DNA of 42,673 bases from contig DATFQY010000050.1 in the NCBI GenBank assembly GCA_035263845.1, positions 1 to 42,673 of the forward strand. The letters run 5' to 3'. Numbering within the stretch: position 1 is the first letter of the stretch; every line of letters starts with the position of its first letter. Of this stretch, positions 7,844 to 15,722 are shown one piece after another. A program made the translations under genes and the position numbers. The notes under the pieces were generated by a model. That model did not search any database, had not been told where the DNA came from, and worked only from the letters and a program-made list of their open reading frames with translations. The stretch comes from JAWOLE01 sp035263845. GTDB taxonomy: Bacteria > Acidobacteriota > Thermoanaerobaculia > UBA5066 > Gp7-AA6.

Positions 7844-10033
7844 TCAGCCGCGGGAGGCGAACCGGGGATCGGAGGGGAACCGGCGACGGGCCTCGCGGCG
7901 CAGCTCCGCTTCGGCCTGGAGGTCGTCGGTCGCGCGGAAGGTACGCATGGCGAGCAGGAAAACCTCCGGCGTCGGCTGGCGCGAGACCAGGTCGAGGACG
8001 ACCCGCCGCGCGTCGGTTCGGCGGTTCACCGAGGCGTAGAGAGCCGCAAGGGACACTCGAGCGTCGGTCCTGTCGGGATAGAGGCGAAGCTCCTCCAGGA
8101 ACTCCCTCTCCGCCTCGGCGGCGCGTCCTTCCCTGGCCAGGACGTCTCCCCGAAGCATGTGGAGGCCCGACTGCGGGAGCTTGTCGCCCGCGGAAAGGTC
8201 GCGCGCCTGGTCGGCGAAGGCCCGGGCTGATGCGAGGTCTCCCTTCAAGACCGCGACGCGGCCCAGGACGAGGCACGCGCGGACCTTCGCCTTGCCGGTC
8301 GCTTTCTCCAGGCCGGCGCGCGCCGCCGCCTCCGCCGCGGCGAGATCGCCCCTTCCGAGCGCCGCCCGCGCCGCGATGTCGTCGGCGGAGGGGTCGCCTA
8401 AGGCGCGCAGGGCTTCGGCGTGCTTCTCCGCGTCGCCCCAGCGGCCCAGCTGCAGGCAGAGGTTCGCGACCTCGGCGACGTAGGGGCCGCGCGCGGCCTC
8501 CGGAACCAGGTCCACGGTCTTCTTCAACGCGGCCAGCGCCTCCTCGGAGCGCCCGAGCTGCAGCAGTGCCTTGGCGTCCATGTCCCAGACGTCGAGCATC
8601 CGCGGGTTCTCGGCGAGGAGCTTCGAGAAGACCTCGTGCGCCTTCGCGGCGTTGCCGACCGTGAACTCCCCGAGACCGCGACGGAGCTCCTCGAAGGTCG
8701 CAATGCGGTCCTTAGGGTCCTCGAGCGCCCCGGAGGCCGGCGCCGGGCCGCCCGAGAGATACCCGAGCGAGGTCAGCTTGCGCCGCGCCTCGAGGTCCAC
8801 GTCCGCGGGAGTCTCCCAGGCCGCGCGCCGTGCGAGGAGGTCCGCGCGCAGCACTCGCAGCGCGTCCGGCCGCTCGGCGATGCGGTCGTTCTTCTCCGCG
8901 GGATCCGACTGCAGGTCGTAGATCTCGGGCCTCGGCGCCTCGATGTAGTGCCAGCGGCCGTCGAGGTTGGAGGCGAGATCGCTCCACCCGAAATGAATGC
9001 GCGGGAAAAACGTCTCCGCCAGGATCCGCCGCGGGGCCGTCCCGGTGGCAGGCGGCGGATCCAGGAGCGACGCGGTCCCGTAAGGCGCCTCGAAACCCGC
9101 GAGCGCGAGGCCCCGCCCCAAAGTCGCGAAGACGTCGGTCAGCGCGGCGGGCGTCGAGACCGACTCGCCCGCTCGTTTTCCTCCCGGCAGCTTCACCAGG
9201 AGCGGAACCTGAAGGGCCTCGCGGTAGAGGAACATGCCGTGCTCCGCCTCGCCGTGGTCTCCCAACCCCTCGCCGTGGTCCGAGAGGAAGACGACGAGCG
9301 CGCGGTCGTAGATCCCCTTCTCCTTGAGCGCCGAGAGGAAGCGGCCCGCGATGGCGTCCGCGGCCGCGATCTCGCCGTCGTACGGCCGCTCCGCGTAGCG
9401 TGTCTTGAACGGTTCCGGCGGCTCGTACGGCGTGTGCGGCTCGTAGAGGTGCAGAAACGCGAAGAACGGCCGGTCGGACGGGAGCGCCCTCAGCCACCCC
9501 TCGAGCTGCCTCTCGGTCTCTTCGCCGGATCGCTGGACGCGACCGAGCGCGAGGTTGCCCTCGGCGGGCTCCACGTTGTCGTCATAGAAGTCGAATCCCC
9601 GCGAGACGCCGCTGCCGGCCTTCAGCACGAAGCAGGAGACCGCCGCGCCGGTCGCGTACCCCTCCTTCTTCAAGAGCTCGGCGAGCGTCGGGATGTCCCT
9701 TCGAAGGTGGTAGCCGAGGTTGTCGTGGATGCCGTGCTCGGCGGGGAGCCGCCCCGTCAAGATCGACGCGTGCGACGGGACTGTGAGCGGGACGTGGGAA
9801 TACGCCCTCTCGAAGAGGATCGAGTCGTTCCTCAACGCCGAGAGGGCCGGGGTCTCCACGCCCTTGTAGCCGTAGAACGGGAGATGGTCCGAGCGCAGCG
9901 TGTCGATGCTGATCAGGACGACGGGCGCCCTCGGGAAGGTCGCTGCCGCCGGGCCGAAGCTCGGACCCCGGCTGCAGGCAGTGGCGGCCGCCAGCAGCGC
10001 TGCCGCGAGGAGCCGGAGGGATCGGGGAACCAC
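7844..10033 (-). CDS. Sulfatase-fold lipoprotein with C-terminal TPR repeats (copy 2)
   Basis: 729 residues, paralogous along its length to the product of 1359-3524. Lipobox ends ATAC (Cys20). Metal-site IDTLRSDHL (Asp44), active-site segment TVPSHASILTG with Thr84 in the formylglycine position and His88 in place of Arg, and SDHGEGLGDHGE. The second half is TPR-like helices with Ala-rich repeats. As in copy 1, Thr suggests a phosphodiester- or phosphoryl-transfer type activity rather than a sulfatase, but this is inference. The start is GTG at 10033, since an in-frame TAA lies only four codons upstream. It follows receptor 2 by 85 bp with a hairpin between. Confidence 0.9.
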   Translation of the reverse strand: MVPRSLRLLAAALLAAATACSRGPSFGPAAATFPRAPVVLISIDTLRSDHLPFYGYKGVETPALSALRNDSILFERAYSHVPLTVPSHASILTGRLPAEHGIHDNLGYHLRRDIPTLAELLKKEGYATGAAVSCFVLKAGSGVSRGFDFYDDNVEPAEGNLALGRVQRSGEETERQLEGWLRALPSDRPFFAFLHLYEPHTPYEPPEPFKTRYAERPYDGEIAAADAIAGRFLSALKEKGIYDRALVVFLSDHGEGLGDHGEAEHGMFLYREALQVPLLVKLPGGKRAGESVSTPAALTDVFATLGRGLALAGFEAPYGTASLLDPPPATGTAPRRILAETFFPRIHFGWSDLASNLDGRWHYIEAPRPEIYDLQSDPAEKNDRIAERPDALRVLRADLLARRAAWETPADVDLEARRKLTSLGYLSGGPAPASGALEDPKDRIATFEELRRGLGEFTVGNAAKAHEVFSKLLAENPRMLDVWDMDAKALLQLGRSEEALAALKKTVDLVPEAARGPYVAEVANLCLQLGRWGDAEKHAEALRALGDPSADDIAARAALGRGDLAAAEAAARAGLEKATGKAKVRACLVLGRVAVLKGDLASARAFADQARDLSAGDKLPQSGLHMLRGDVLAREGRAAEAEREFLEELRLYPDRTDARVSLAALYASVNRRTDARRVVLDLVSRQPTPEVFLLAMRTFRATDDLQAEAELRREARRRFPSDPRFASRG

Positions 10034-10060
10034 GATCGAAGGTTACTTCAGGCGTTCCCG

Positions 10061-10093
10061 AAAGACGGGAGCCGGGGCGCAGGCCCCGGCTCC
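10061..10093 (-). terminator. GC hairpin after receptor 2, probable terminator
   Basis: Perfect 11-bp stem GGAGCCGGGGC (10068-10078), loop GCAG, GCCCCGGCTCC (10083-10093). On the minus strand it is followed by CGTCTTT rather than a clean T-tract, so termination may be partial and leave read-through to the sulfatase-like gene. Its size and GC content resemble the terminator after receptor 1. Confidence 0.65.
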
Positions 10094-10118
10094 GGTCGGA
10101 AGAGAACGATGGAAGGAC

Positions 10119-13100
10119 TTAGAAACGTACGCCCATCGTGACCTGGAACTGGCGCGGGATCTGGTAGCTGTTCACGCTCGTCGGCTTGCCGAAGTTCGGG
10201 CCGAAGTCCCAGTTGCCGGTCGTGTCGCTCGCGCTCGTCCGCTTGACCGGCGTCTGCGTGAAGGGATTGAACGTTTTGTAAGTCCCGCCGCCCGGGTTGA
10301 GCACCGTGTTGACCGTCGTGTCCACCGCGATGACCCCCTGGTTGTTGAAGAGGTTCAGCACCTGCGGCTGCAGGAAGACCTCGACGTGGGGCCCGATCGT
10401 CTTGACGAAGTTGACCGCGACGTCCGTCCTCTTGATGTCGTCGGTGCGGAAGGCGTCGCGCGAGGTGAAGTAGTACGTCACCGAGGAGGGCGGCAGCACG
10501 TATCCCGGGTTCGTCACGAACGTGCGGGATCGGACGGTGCCGACCGCCCCGTAGGGGACGCCGGTGTCGTAGGCCTGGACCGCGCTCACGGTCAGCGCCC
10601 CGAAGCTGGCGGGAACGAACGGCATGTCGTAAGCCGCGAAGACTCGAACCCGGTGCCGCTGGTCGGTGGCGAGGTCGCCCTTGGGATTGTTCCAGGACGC
10701 CTGCTTGTACTCCGGATAGACCGTGGGAGTCGAGGCAGCGGCTCCCGGTCCGGAGAGGGGGCCGCTGTTGCCCGCCTCGCCGAGGAAGTCGCCGAGAGAG
10801 TGCGACCACGTCCACGAGCCGCCGAGGTTCAGGTGGTTGTGGAAGAGCCGGTACTGGAACTGCGTCTGGAGGGCGGTGTAGTTGCGCGTGTAGTCGTTGC
10901 TGTTGCCGACGATCCCGACATCGTACCGATTGCCCTCGGGGTCCGTCGCGATGCCGGTGGAAGTGTTCAGCGTCGTGTTGTAGAAGTCGTGGAAGTCCCG
11001 CCGGACGAAATCCACGCGGTAGGAACCGTTGCCGACGCTGCCGTTGACGCCAAACGTGTACTCGCGCGCGTACGGCGACTTCAGCGTGTTCGTGATCTTG
11101 GAGGAGAGGCCCGGGTAGAACGCGTACGCCAGCGGCAGCTTGCACGTCGTCAGATCCGGGCAGCCCTGCGCGAAGAACCAGTTGAAGATCTGCTGGAGCG
11201 CCTCGGCCCGGCTCGTCAGGTTGGATCCCGCCGGATTGTTGATGACCGGGGCGCCGGCCCCCGTGATGTACCACTGGAAGACTCCCGCGGAGCCGCCCGA
11301 AGAGTTGCTGTCGAGGATGTTGTCCTGGATCGCGCCGACGTAGTGGGCGTAGCTCGCGCCGACCTTGACGTTGCCCTTCCCGGTGACGTCGTAGGAAGCC
11401 GCCAGGCGCGGGCTCCACGACTGGTCGTCGGCCGTCACGACTCCCAGGCTGTTGGACGCGTGGTTCTTGTCGTAGCGCACGCCGAGGTTGACGGAGAGCC
11501 GGTCCAGCCGCCACGAGTCGTTCAGGAACGCCGAGTGCGTCAGGGCGTCGGTGCCCTGGGAGAGCGTGAAGATCGGCGTGTAGTAGACGTAGGAGGTCGG
11601 GCCGACGACCGGGAAGAGGTCGTTGTTGCGGAAGATGACGTTGGTCGTAAAGATCCGGTAGTTGCTGCCGGACTGGTAGTTGTTGGCCAGGCGCGTGCCG
11701 GTGTAGTGGTCGTAGCCCATTTGGATGTTATGCGACCCGAGTTTCTCCGACGAGAGGAAGTACGTCCCCTTGACCTGGAAGTCCTCGTTGTTGCGTTCCT
11801 CCGGATCGCAGACCCCGCAGAAGGTCGGTGAGTTGTAGCGGGCTTTGCCGAACGCCAGGTCGCGCATCAGGGTCCCCTTGATCAGATCGGTAAACTGGGA
11901 GCCGGACCCAATGAAGGTGAACTTCCTCTGCGAGTAGAGCCCCTCGACGAAGAAGTTCTGGGTGATGACTCCGTTGTAGTTGGCGGTGATGAACCGCTGC
12001 GGGAGCTCCCGGGTGACGAGGCTGTCGAGGTCGAGGATCGTCCCAAACGAGTTGTTCGTCTGCGTCTCTTCGACCTTCAGGTAGCTGCCGGTCAGCGTGT
12101 GCCCGGTCGCCGGCGTCAGCGTCAGCTTGACCTGGTAGCGCTTGTCGAGATCGCCGACCTGGAAGGGGGTCGGCGCGACCCCCGAGGGAGCGGACGTCTG
12201 GCTCGCGATGCTGGTGTCCTGGTATCGCCCCGACCCGAAGAACCAGATGTGGTCCTTCCAGAGGAAGCCGCCCAGCGTGGCCTCGTACCGCGGGTTCACG
12301 TCCTGGACCCGCTTCTCCCCGGAGGGCGAGACCGCGGACCAGGCGTCGTTGGTCAGGGTCGTGCGGAAGGAGCCGGAGAAGATGTTGCCCCCGGACTTGG
12401 TGATCGTGTTGACGATGCCGCCGGTGAACCGGCCGAACTCGGCCGAGACCGAGGAGACCGATGTCGTGGTCTCCTGGATGGCGTCCTCGATGAAGAGGTT
12501 GTTCGGCGTCGCGCGGACGTTGTCGATGATGACGGCGCCGTCCACCGTGAACAGGTTGTCGAAGGTCGGCGCCCCCGAGATCGTGAACGCGTTGCCGAGG
12601 CCCGTGATCTGCGCCACGCCCGCCGATTGCGCCACGGCGGACGCGATGGTGCGGGCGACCGGCAGCTTGTTGGTCAGCTCCGTGGTGACCGTCGTCGAGC
12701 CCTGGAGGCTCGTCGAGACGGTTTCCGTCTTGGCGGTGACGGTCGTCTCGGCGGTGACTCCGGACAGCGCCATCACCGCGTCGAGAGTGGCCTGCTGCGA
12801 GGTCGTCAGCGCGACCGTCTTCGTGACGGTGACCATGCCCTGCAGCTTGAAGCCGACCGTGTAGTCCCCCGGCGGCAGGCCCACGAAGACGTAGTCGCCG
12901 TTGGCGGTGGTGACCGCCGTGCGCGTGCCCTGGAGCGCCGGCGAGGTCAACTCCACCGTGACGCCGGCCAAGCCCTGGCCCTCCGTCGTCACCCGCCCGC
13001 GCAGGGCGGAGTTGGTGAGCCCCTGCCCGAGCAGCGGTCCGCCCGCCGCAAGAAGAAGGACGACCCCGAGAAGGAAAAACGGGATTGGGTTTCGTCTCAC
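10119..13100 (-). CDS. TonB-dependent receptor, Oar-like (receptor 2)
   Basis: 993 residues from the chosen start. Signal peptide about 1-25 (RRNPIPFFLLGVVLLLAAGG), carboxypeptidase regulatory-like sandwich next (GRVTTEGQGLAGVTVELTSP; NGDYVFVGLPPGDYTVGFKL), a TonB-receptor plug (FTVDGAVIIDN, GGIVNTITKSGGN) and a barrel ending in FQVTMGVRF with terminal Phe. GTG 13100 is preferred over GTG 13130 because AGGAGG sits four bases before it and the signal peptide then begins normally. The sulfatase-like paralogue at 7844-10033 lies immediately downstream, mirroring receptor 1 and copy 1. The protein should sit in the outer membrane; the ligand is unknown. Confidence 0.94.
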   Translation of the reverse strand: MRRNPIPFFLLGVVLLLAAGGPLLGQGLTNSALRGRVTTEGQGLAGVTVELTSPALQGTRTAVTTANGDYVFVGLPPGDYTVGFKLQGMVTVTKTVALTTSQQATLDAVMALSGVTAETTVTAKTETVSTSLQGSTTVTTELTNKLPVARTIASAVAQSAGVAQITGLGNAFTISGAPTFDNLFTVDGAVIIDNVRATPNNLFIEDAIQETTTSVSSVSAEFGRFTGGIVNTITKSGGNIFSGSFRTTLTNDAWSAVSPSGEKRVQDVNPRYEATLGGFLWKDHIWFFGSGRYQDTSIASQTSAPSGVAPTPFQVGDLDKRYQVKLTLTPATGHTLTGSYLKVEETQTNNSFGTILDLDSLVTRELPQRFITANYNGVITQNFFVEGLYSQRKFTFIGSGSQFTDLIKGTLMRDLAFGKARYNSPTFCGVCDPEERNNEDFQVKGTYFLSSEKLGSHNIQMGYDHYTGTRLANNYQSGSNYRIFTTNVIFRNNDLFPVVGPTSYVYYTPIFTLSQGTDALTHSAFLNDSWRLDRLSVNLGVRYDKNHASNSLGVVTADDQSWSPRLAASYDVTGKGNVKVGASYAHYVGAIQDNILDSNSSGGSAGVFQWYITGAGAPVINNPAGSNLTSRAEALQQIFNWFFAQGCPDLTTCKLPLAYAFYPGLSSKITNTLKSPYAREYTFGVNGSVGNGSYRVDFVRRDFHDFYNTTLNTSTGIATDPEGNRYDVGIVGNSNDYTRNYTALQTQFQYRLFHNHLNLGGSWTWSHSLGDFLGEAGNSGPLSGPGAAASTPTVYPEYKQASWNNPKGDLATDQRHRVRVFAAYDMPFVPASFGALTVSAVQAYDTGVPYGAVGTVRSRTFVTNPGYVLPPSSVTYYFTSRDAFRTDDIKRTDVAVNFVKTIGPHVEVFLQPQVLNLFNNQGVIAVDTTVNTVLNPGGGTYKTFNPFTQTPVKRTSASDTTGNWDFGPNFGKPTSVNSYQIPRQFQVTMGVRF

Positions 13101-13104
13101 GCTG

Positions 13105-13110
13105 CCTCCT
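13105..13110 (-). promoter_or_regulatory. Ribosome-binding site deciding receptor 2 start
   Basis: AGGAGG on the minus strand, four bases before GTG 13100. The longer frame starting at GTG 13130 has no such site and would add ten residues before the signal peptide. Confidence 0.85.
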
Positions 13111-13152
13111 GTTTCGAAAGACCGAGCCACAAACTCGCGCGGGAAGAGAGCA

Positions 13153-13175
13153 AGACGCGCACCACGCGTGCGTCT
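13153..13175. other. Small imperfect hairpin in the receptor 2 / pepP gap
   Basis: AGACGC...GCGTCT with partial inner pairing, in the 233-bp gap between the divergent receptor 2 and aminopeptidase genes. It could lie in the receptor leader. No function can be assigned. Confidence 0.3.
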
Positions 13176-13321
13176 CGGGCAAACGCGGACGAAACGGATT
13201 CTTCGGCGGACGGGTTCGGGGAATTCGAGACGTGTCGAGCGCCGAAAATCAGCTTCTTGGATCGCGCTTCCAAAATCTTGGTCGCGCGCCGCGCCGGAAA
13301 GGGGCGATCGGGAAACCCTGC

Positions 13322-13327
13322 TAGGAT
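13322..13327 (+). promoter_or_regulatory. Candidate -10 element, leaderless aminopeptidase
   Basis: TAGGAT with six bases between it and the ATG. A transcript starting about seven bases after a -10 box would begin at the ATG. AGGA is also a weak ribosome-site match, so the two readings compete. No convincing -35. Confidence 0.4.
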
Positions 13328-13333
13328 CGGCGC

Positions 13334-14407
13334 ATGAGCCTGAAAACCGAGGTCCACTCGCAGCGACTCGAAACGGTTCGAGGGAGGCTCGCCGCGATGA
13401 AGGCCGACGGCCTCTTCGCGACGCCCTCTTCGAACCTGTTCTACCTGACCGGGATCGATTTCTGGCGGAGCGAGCGGCTGACCGCTCTCCTCGTTTTCAA
13501 GGACCGCGACCCGCTGGTGGTCTGCCCCGCCTTCGAGGCGGAGCGGCTGCGCGGCATGTCCGCGGTCCGCGACGTGCGCACGTGGGAGGAAACGGAGGAT
13601 CCGTTCCGCCTCGCCGCCTCGTTCTTCCCGGGGAAGTCCGGCGTGCTCGCCGTCGAGCCTTCGACCGCGTACGACGACGTCGAGCGGCTGCTCGCGGGAA
13701 GCGGTGGATGGAAGCCGGTCTCGGCCGCTCCGCTCTTCACTGCCCTGCGGATGGTCAAGCGGCCCGAGGAGATCGCCGCGATCCGCCGGGCCATCACGGT
13801 CGCGCTCCCGCGCTTCGAGAAGGCCTTCGCGGCGCTCCGGCCCGGAAGCGTCGAGGCCGACATCTCGCACCTCTTCGGAGGCGAGAACGTCGTCCAGTTC
13901 GGCCCGTCCTCGGCGATGCCCCACGGCGCCTCGACCTCGCGGACCCTCGAGAGCGGTGAGGCCGTTCTGATCGACGCCTGGGACAAGCCCGAGGGCTACT
14001 ACTACGACATCACCCGCTCGACCTTCTTCGGGAACCCGACTCCCGAGTACCGCAAGGTCTGGGAGGTGGTCCTGGACGCCCAGACCGCGGCGATCGAGAA
14101 GGCGGCGCCCGGCGTCCCCTGCTCCGAGGTGGACGCGGCCGCGCGGCGGGTCATCGAGAAGGCGGGCTACGGCGAGTACTTCACGCACCGCCTCGGCCAC
14201 GGCCTGGGCATCGACGTGCACGAGCCGCCGTACATGGTCGGCCACGAGACCACGATCCTCGAGCCCGGGATGACGTTCACCTCCGAGCCGGGCGTGTACC
14301 TGCCCGGCCGCTTCGGCGTCCGCATCGAGGATGACGTCCTCGTCACCGAGCGCGGGGCAGAGTCTCTGTCACCGCGAGTCTCGCGGCTCGAGCCGATTCC
14401 CGCGTAG
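13334..14407 (+). CDS. M24 metallopeptidase, Xaa-Pro aminopeptidase family
   Basis: 357 residues, cytoplasmic (no signal). An N-terminal creatinase-like domain (1-135) precedes the pita-bread catalytic domain. All five dinuclear metal ligands are visible: Asp214 (VLIDAW), Asp225 (YYYDITR), His289 (LGHGLGIDVHE), Glu318 (SEPGVYLPG) and Glu332 (RIEDDV). The expected reaction is removal of the N-terminal residue before proline in peptides; prolidase (Xaa-Pro dipeptidase) activity is the main alternative in this family. Length fits the short aminopeptidase-P/PepQ type. The next gene begins four bases after its stop, so they are probably co-transcribed and translationally coupled. Confidence 0.93.
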   Translation: MSLKTEVHSQRLETVRGRLAAMKADGLFATPSSNLFYLTGIDFWRSERLTALLVFKDRDPLVVCPAFEAERLRGMSAVRDVRTWEETEDPFRLAASFFPGKSGVLAVEPSTAYDDVERLLAGSGGWKPVSAAPLFTALRMVKRPEEIAAIRRAITVALPRFEKAFAALRPGSVEADISHLFGGENVVQFGPSSAMPHGASTSRTLESGEAVLIDAWDKPEGYYYDITRSTFFGNPTPEYRKVWEVVLDAQTAAIEKAAPGVPCSEVDAAARRVIEKAGYGEYFTHRLGHGLGIDVHEPPYMVGHETTILEPGMTFTSEPGVYLPGRFGVRIEDDVLVTERGAESLSPRVSRLEPIPA

Positions 14408-14411
14408 GGAA

Positions 14412-15683
14412 GTGAGGGGAGGAGCAGAGGAGCCGAGGGGCAGAGGAGGGTTCCTCGGCCTTCTCCTCCGCTCCTCCGCTCCTCTGCTCCTCTCCTTCTC
14501 GTTCACGCCCGGCCTCCTCGCTCAAGCCACGTCGGAGCAAGCCGCCAGGAGATTCGCCGCTGCCGCGGTCAAGGGGCCGCGAGGGGAATTCGCGGCGGCG
14601 CTCGACGCCGACCGGCTCCTGGAAAAGAAGGTCGGACCGGACGCCTGGCAGGGACTGACGGAGCGGCAGAGGAATGTCCTCGCAACGGTGACCCGGGAGC
14701 GGTTCGCCGGGATGCTTGCGCCCCCCTCTCCGGCGGCGAGCACGGTGGTCGCGTGGTCGCTGGAGCTGGGACGGCAAGGAGGTCTCGCCGACGTGGTCCT
14801 CGGCATCGCGATCGGAGAGAAGACCTTGAAGACACGGTGGAGGCTTCGGTCCGAGGCAGGCGGCTGGCGAATCGAAGACGTCGCCCTGACCGATCCCGGG
14901 ATCTCCCTGGGGTCGGCGGCGGTTTCGAGCCTGGGCGCGCAGCCGGTTCGGCGCGAGCCGTGGTGGCCACGAGCGACGCGGCAGGTCGTTCCCTGGCTCG
15001 CTCTGCTCGCGGTCCTCGGCATCGTCCTGCGGTTGACGGCCCCGAGCATCCCCGTCGAACGGCGCAGGATCCTCTACCGCGCCGCGGCGGTCCCGGCGGC
15101 CATCGTCCTCGCCGGAGCGGCCGTGGCGGCGGTCCGCGTGGCGACCCAGCCCTGGGTGGTCCACGTCGAGGGGGCTGGCGCGCCTCCCGCCGCCTCCGCC
15201 TACGATCGAGGCCTCGCGGCGAAGCAGGCCGGCGAGACCGAAACGGCGCGGCAGGCCTTCGAAGAGGCGCTGGCTTCTCCCGCGCCTGCACACGGGGCCG
15301 CCCGGGAGCTCGCGGCGATGGAGCTGGAAGCGGGACGACTCGCCGCCGCGGAGGAGCGAATCGACTCCTACCTCGCCGCGGCCGGACCGGACCCGGATTC
15401 GCTCGCCCTGAAGGCCGTCGTCGAGGCGAACCTCGGAAAGCCGAAGGAGGCCGTCGAAGCGGTCGCCGCCGCCCGCCGGCTGCTCGGCCCCGGGCCGAAG
15501 GCCGCCGAGCTCGAAGCGAAGATCCGAGCCCGGGCCTCCGACGCTACCGGTGCGATCGCCGCGCTGCGCCCTCTCCTGGTGCAGGGCCTGAGCCGCGAGA
15601 CCCTCCGATCGGATCCCGCCTACCTCGCCATCGCCACCGATCCCGCGTGGGTGCGGTTCCTCAACGAGAAAGAGGCCCGGTAA
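14412..15683 (+). CDS. Membrane TPR protein of unknown function
   Basis: 423 residues from GTG 14412. A hydrophobic N-terminus (about 14-38, ending GLLAQA) looks like a signal peptide and is encoded by a purine/pyrimidine-rich hairpin. An Ala-rich region of unknown fold follows, then two membrane segments near 192-211 (PWLALLAVLGIVLRL) and 224-243 (PAAIVLAGAAVAAVRVA), and TPR-like helices at about 258-400 (AYDRGLAAKQAGETETARQA). The same frame is open upstream inside the aminopeptidase gene, but GTG just after that gene's stop fits the operon best. No family recognised beyond TPR; possibly an envelope assembly or stress scaffold. Start confidence is moderate. Confidence 0.7.
   Translation: MRGGAEEPRGRGGFLGLLLRSSAPLLLSFSFTPGLLAQATSEQAARRFAAAAVKGPRGEFAAALDADRLLEKKVGPDAWQGLTERQRNVLATVTRERFAGMLAPPSPAASTVVAWSLELGRQGGLADVVLGIAIGEKTLKTRWRLRSEAGGWRIEDVALTDPGISLGSAAVSSLGAQPVRREPWWPRATRQVVPWLALLAVLGIVLRLTAPSIPVERRRILYRAAAVPAAIVLAGAAVAAVRVATQPWVVHVEGAGAPPAASAYDRGLAAKQAGETETARQAFEEALASPAPAHGAARELAAMELEAGRLAAAEERIDSYLAAAGPDPDSLALKAVVEANLGKPKEAVEAVAAARRLLGPGPKAAELEAKIRARASDATGAIAALRPLLVQGLSRETLRSDPAYLAIATDPAWVRFLNEKEAR
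14416..14495. repeat. Iterated GAGGAGC-type words forming a hairpin over a gene start
   Basis: The first half is purine-only-like (GAGGAGCAGAGGAGC, 14419-14433, then related words to 14450), the second half is its reverse complement (GCTCCTCTGCTCCTC, 14478-14492, plus related words from 14461). Fifteen bp pair perfectly. It lies directly after the start codon of the TPR gene and encodes its signal peptide. Confidence 0.8.
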
Positions 15684-15722
15684 AATCTCCGCCGTCTGAA
15701 TACAACCTTCCTTCCGAAATCG

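Noticed and set aside
10119..13130. Receptor 2 start at GTG 13130
   Set aside because: AGGAGG lies inside that longer version, four bases before GTG 13100, which also begins a normal signal peptide.
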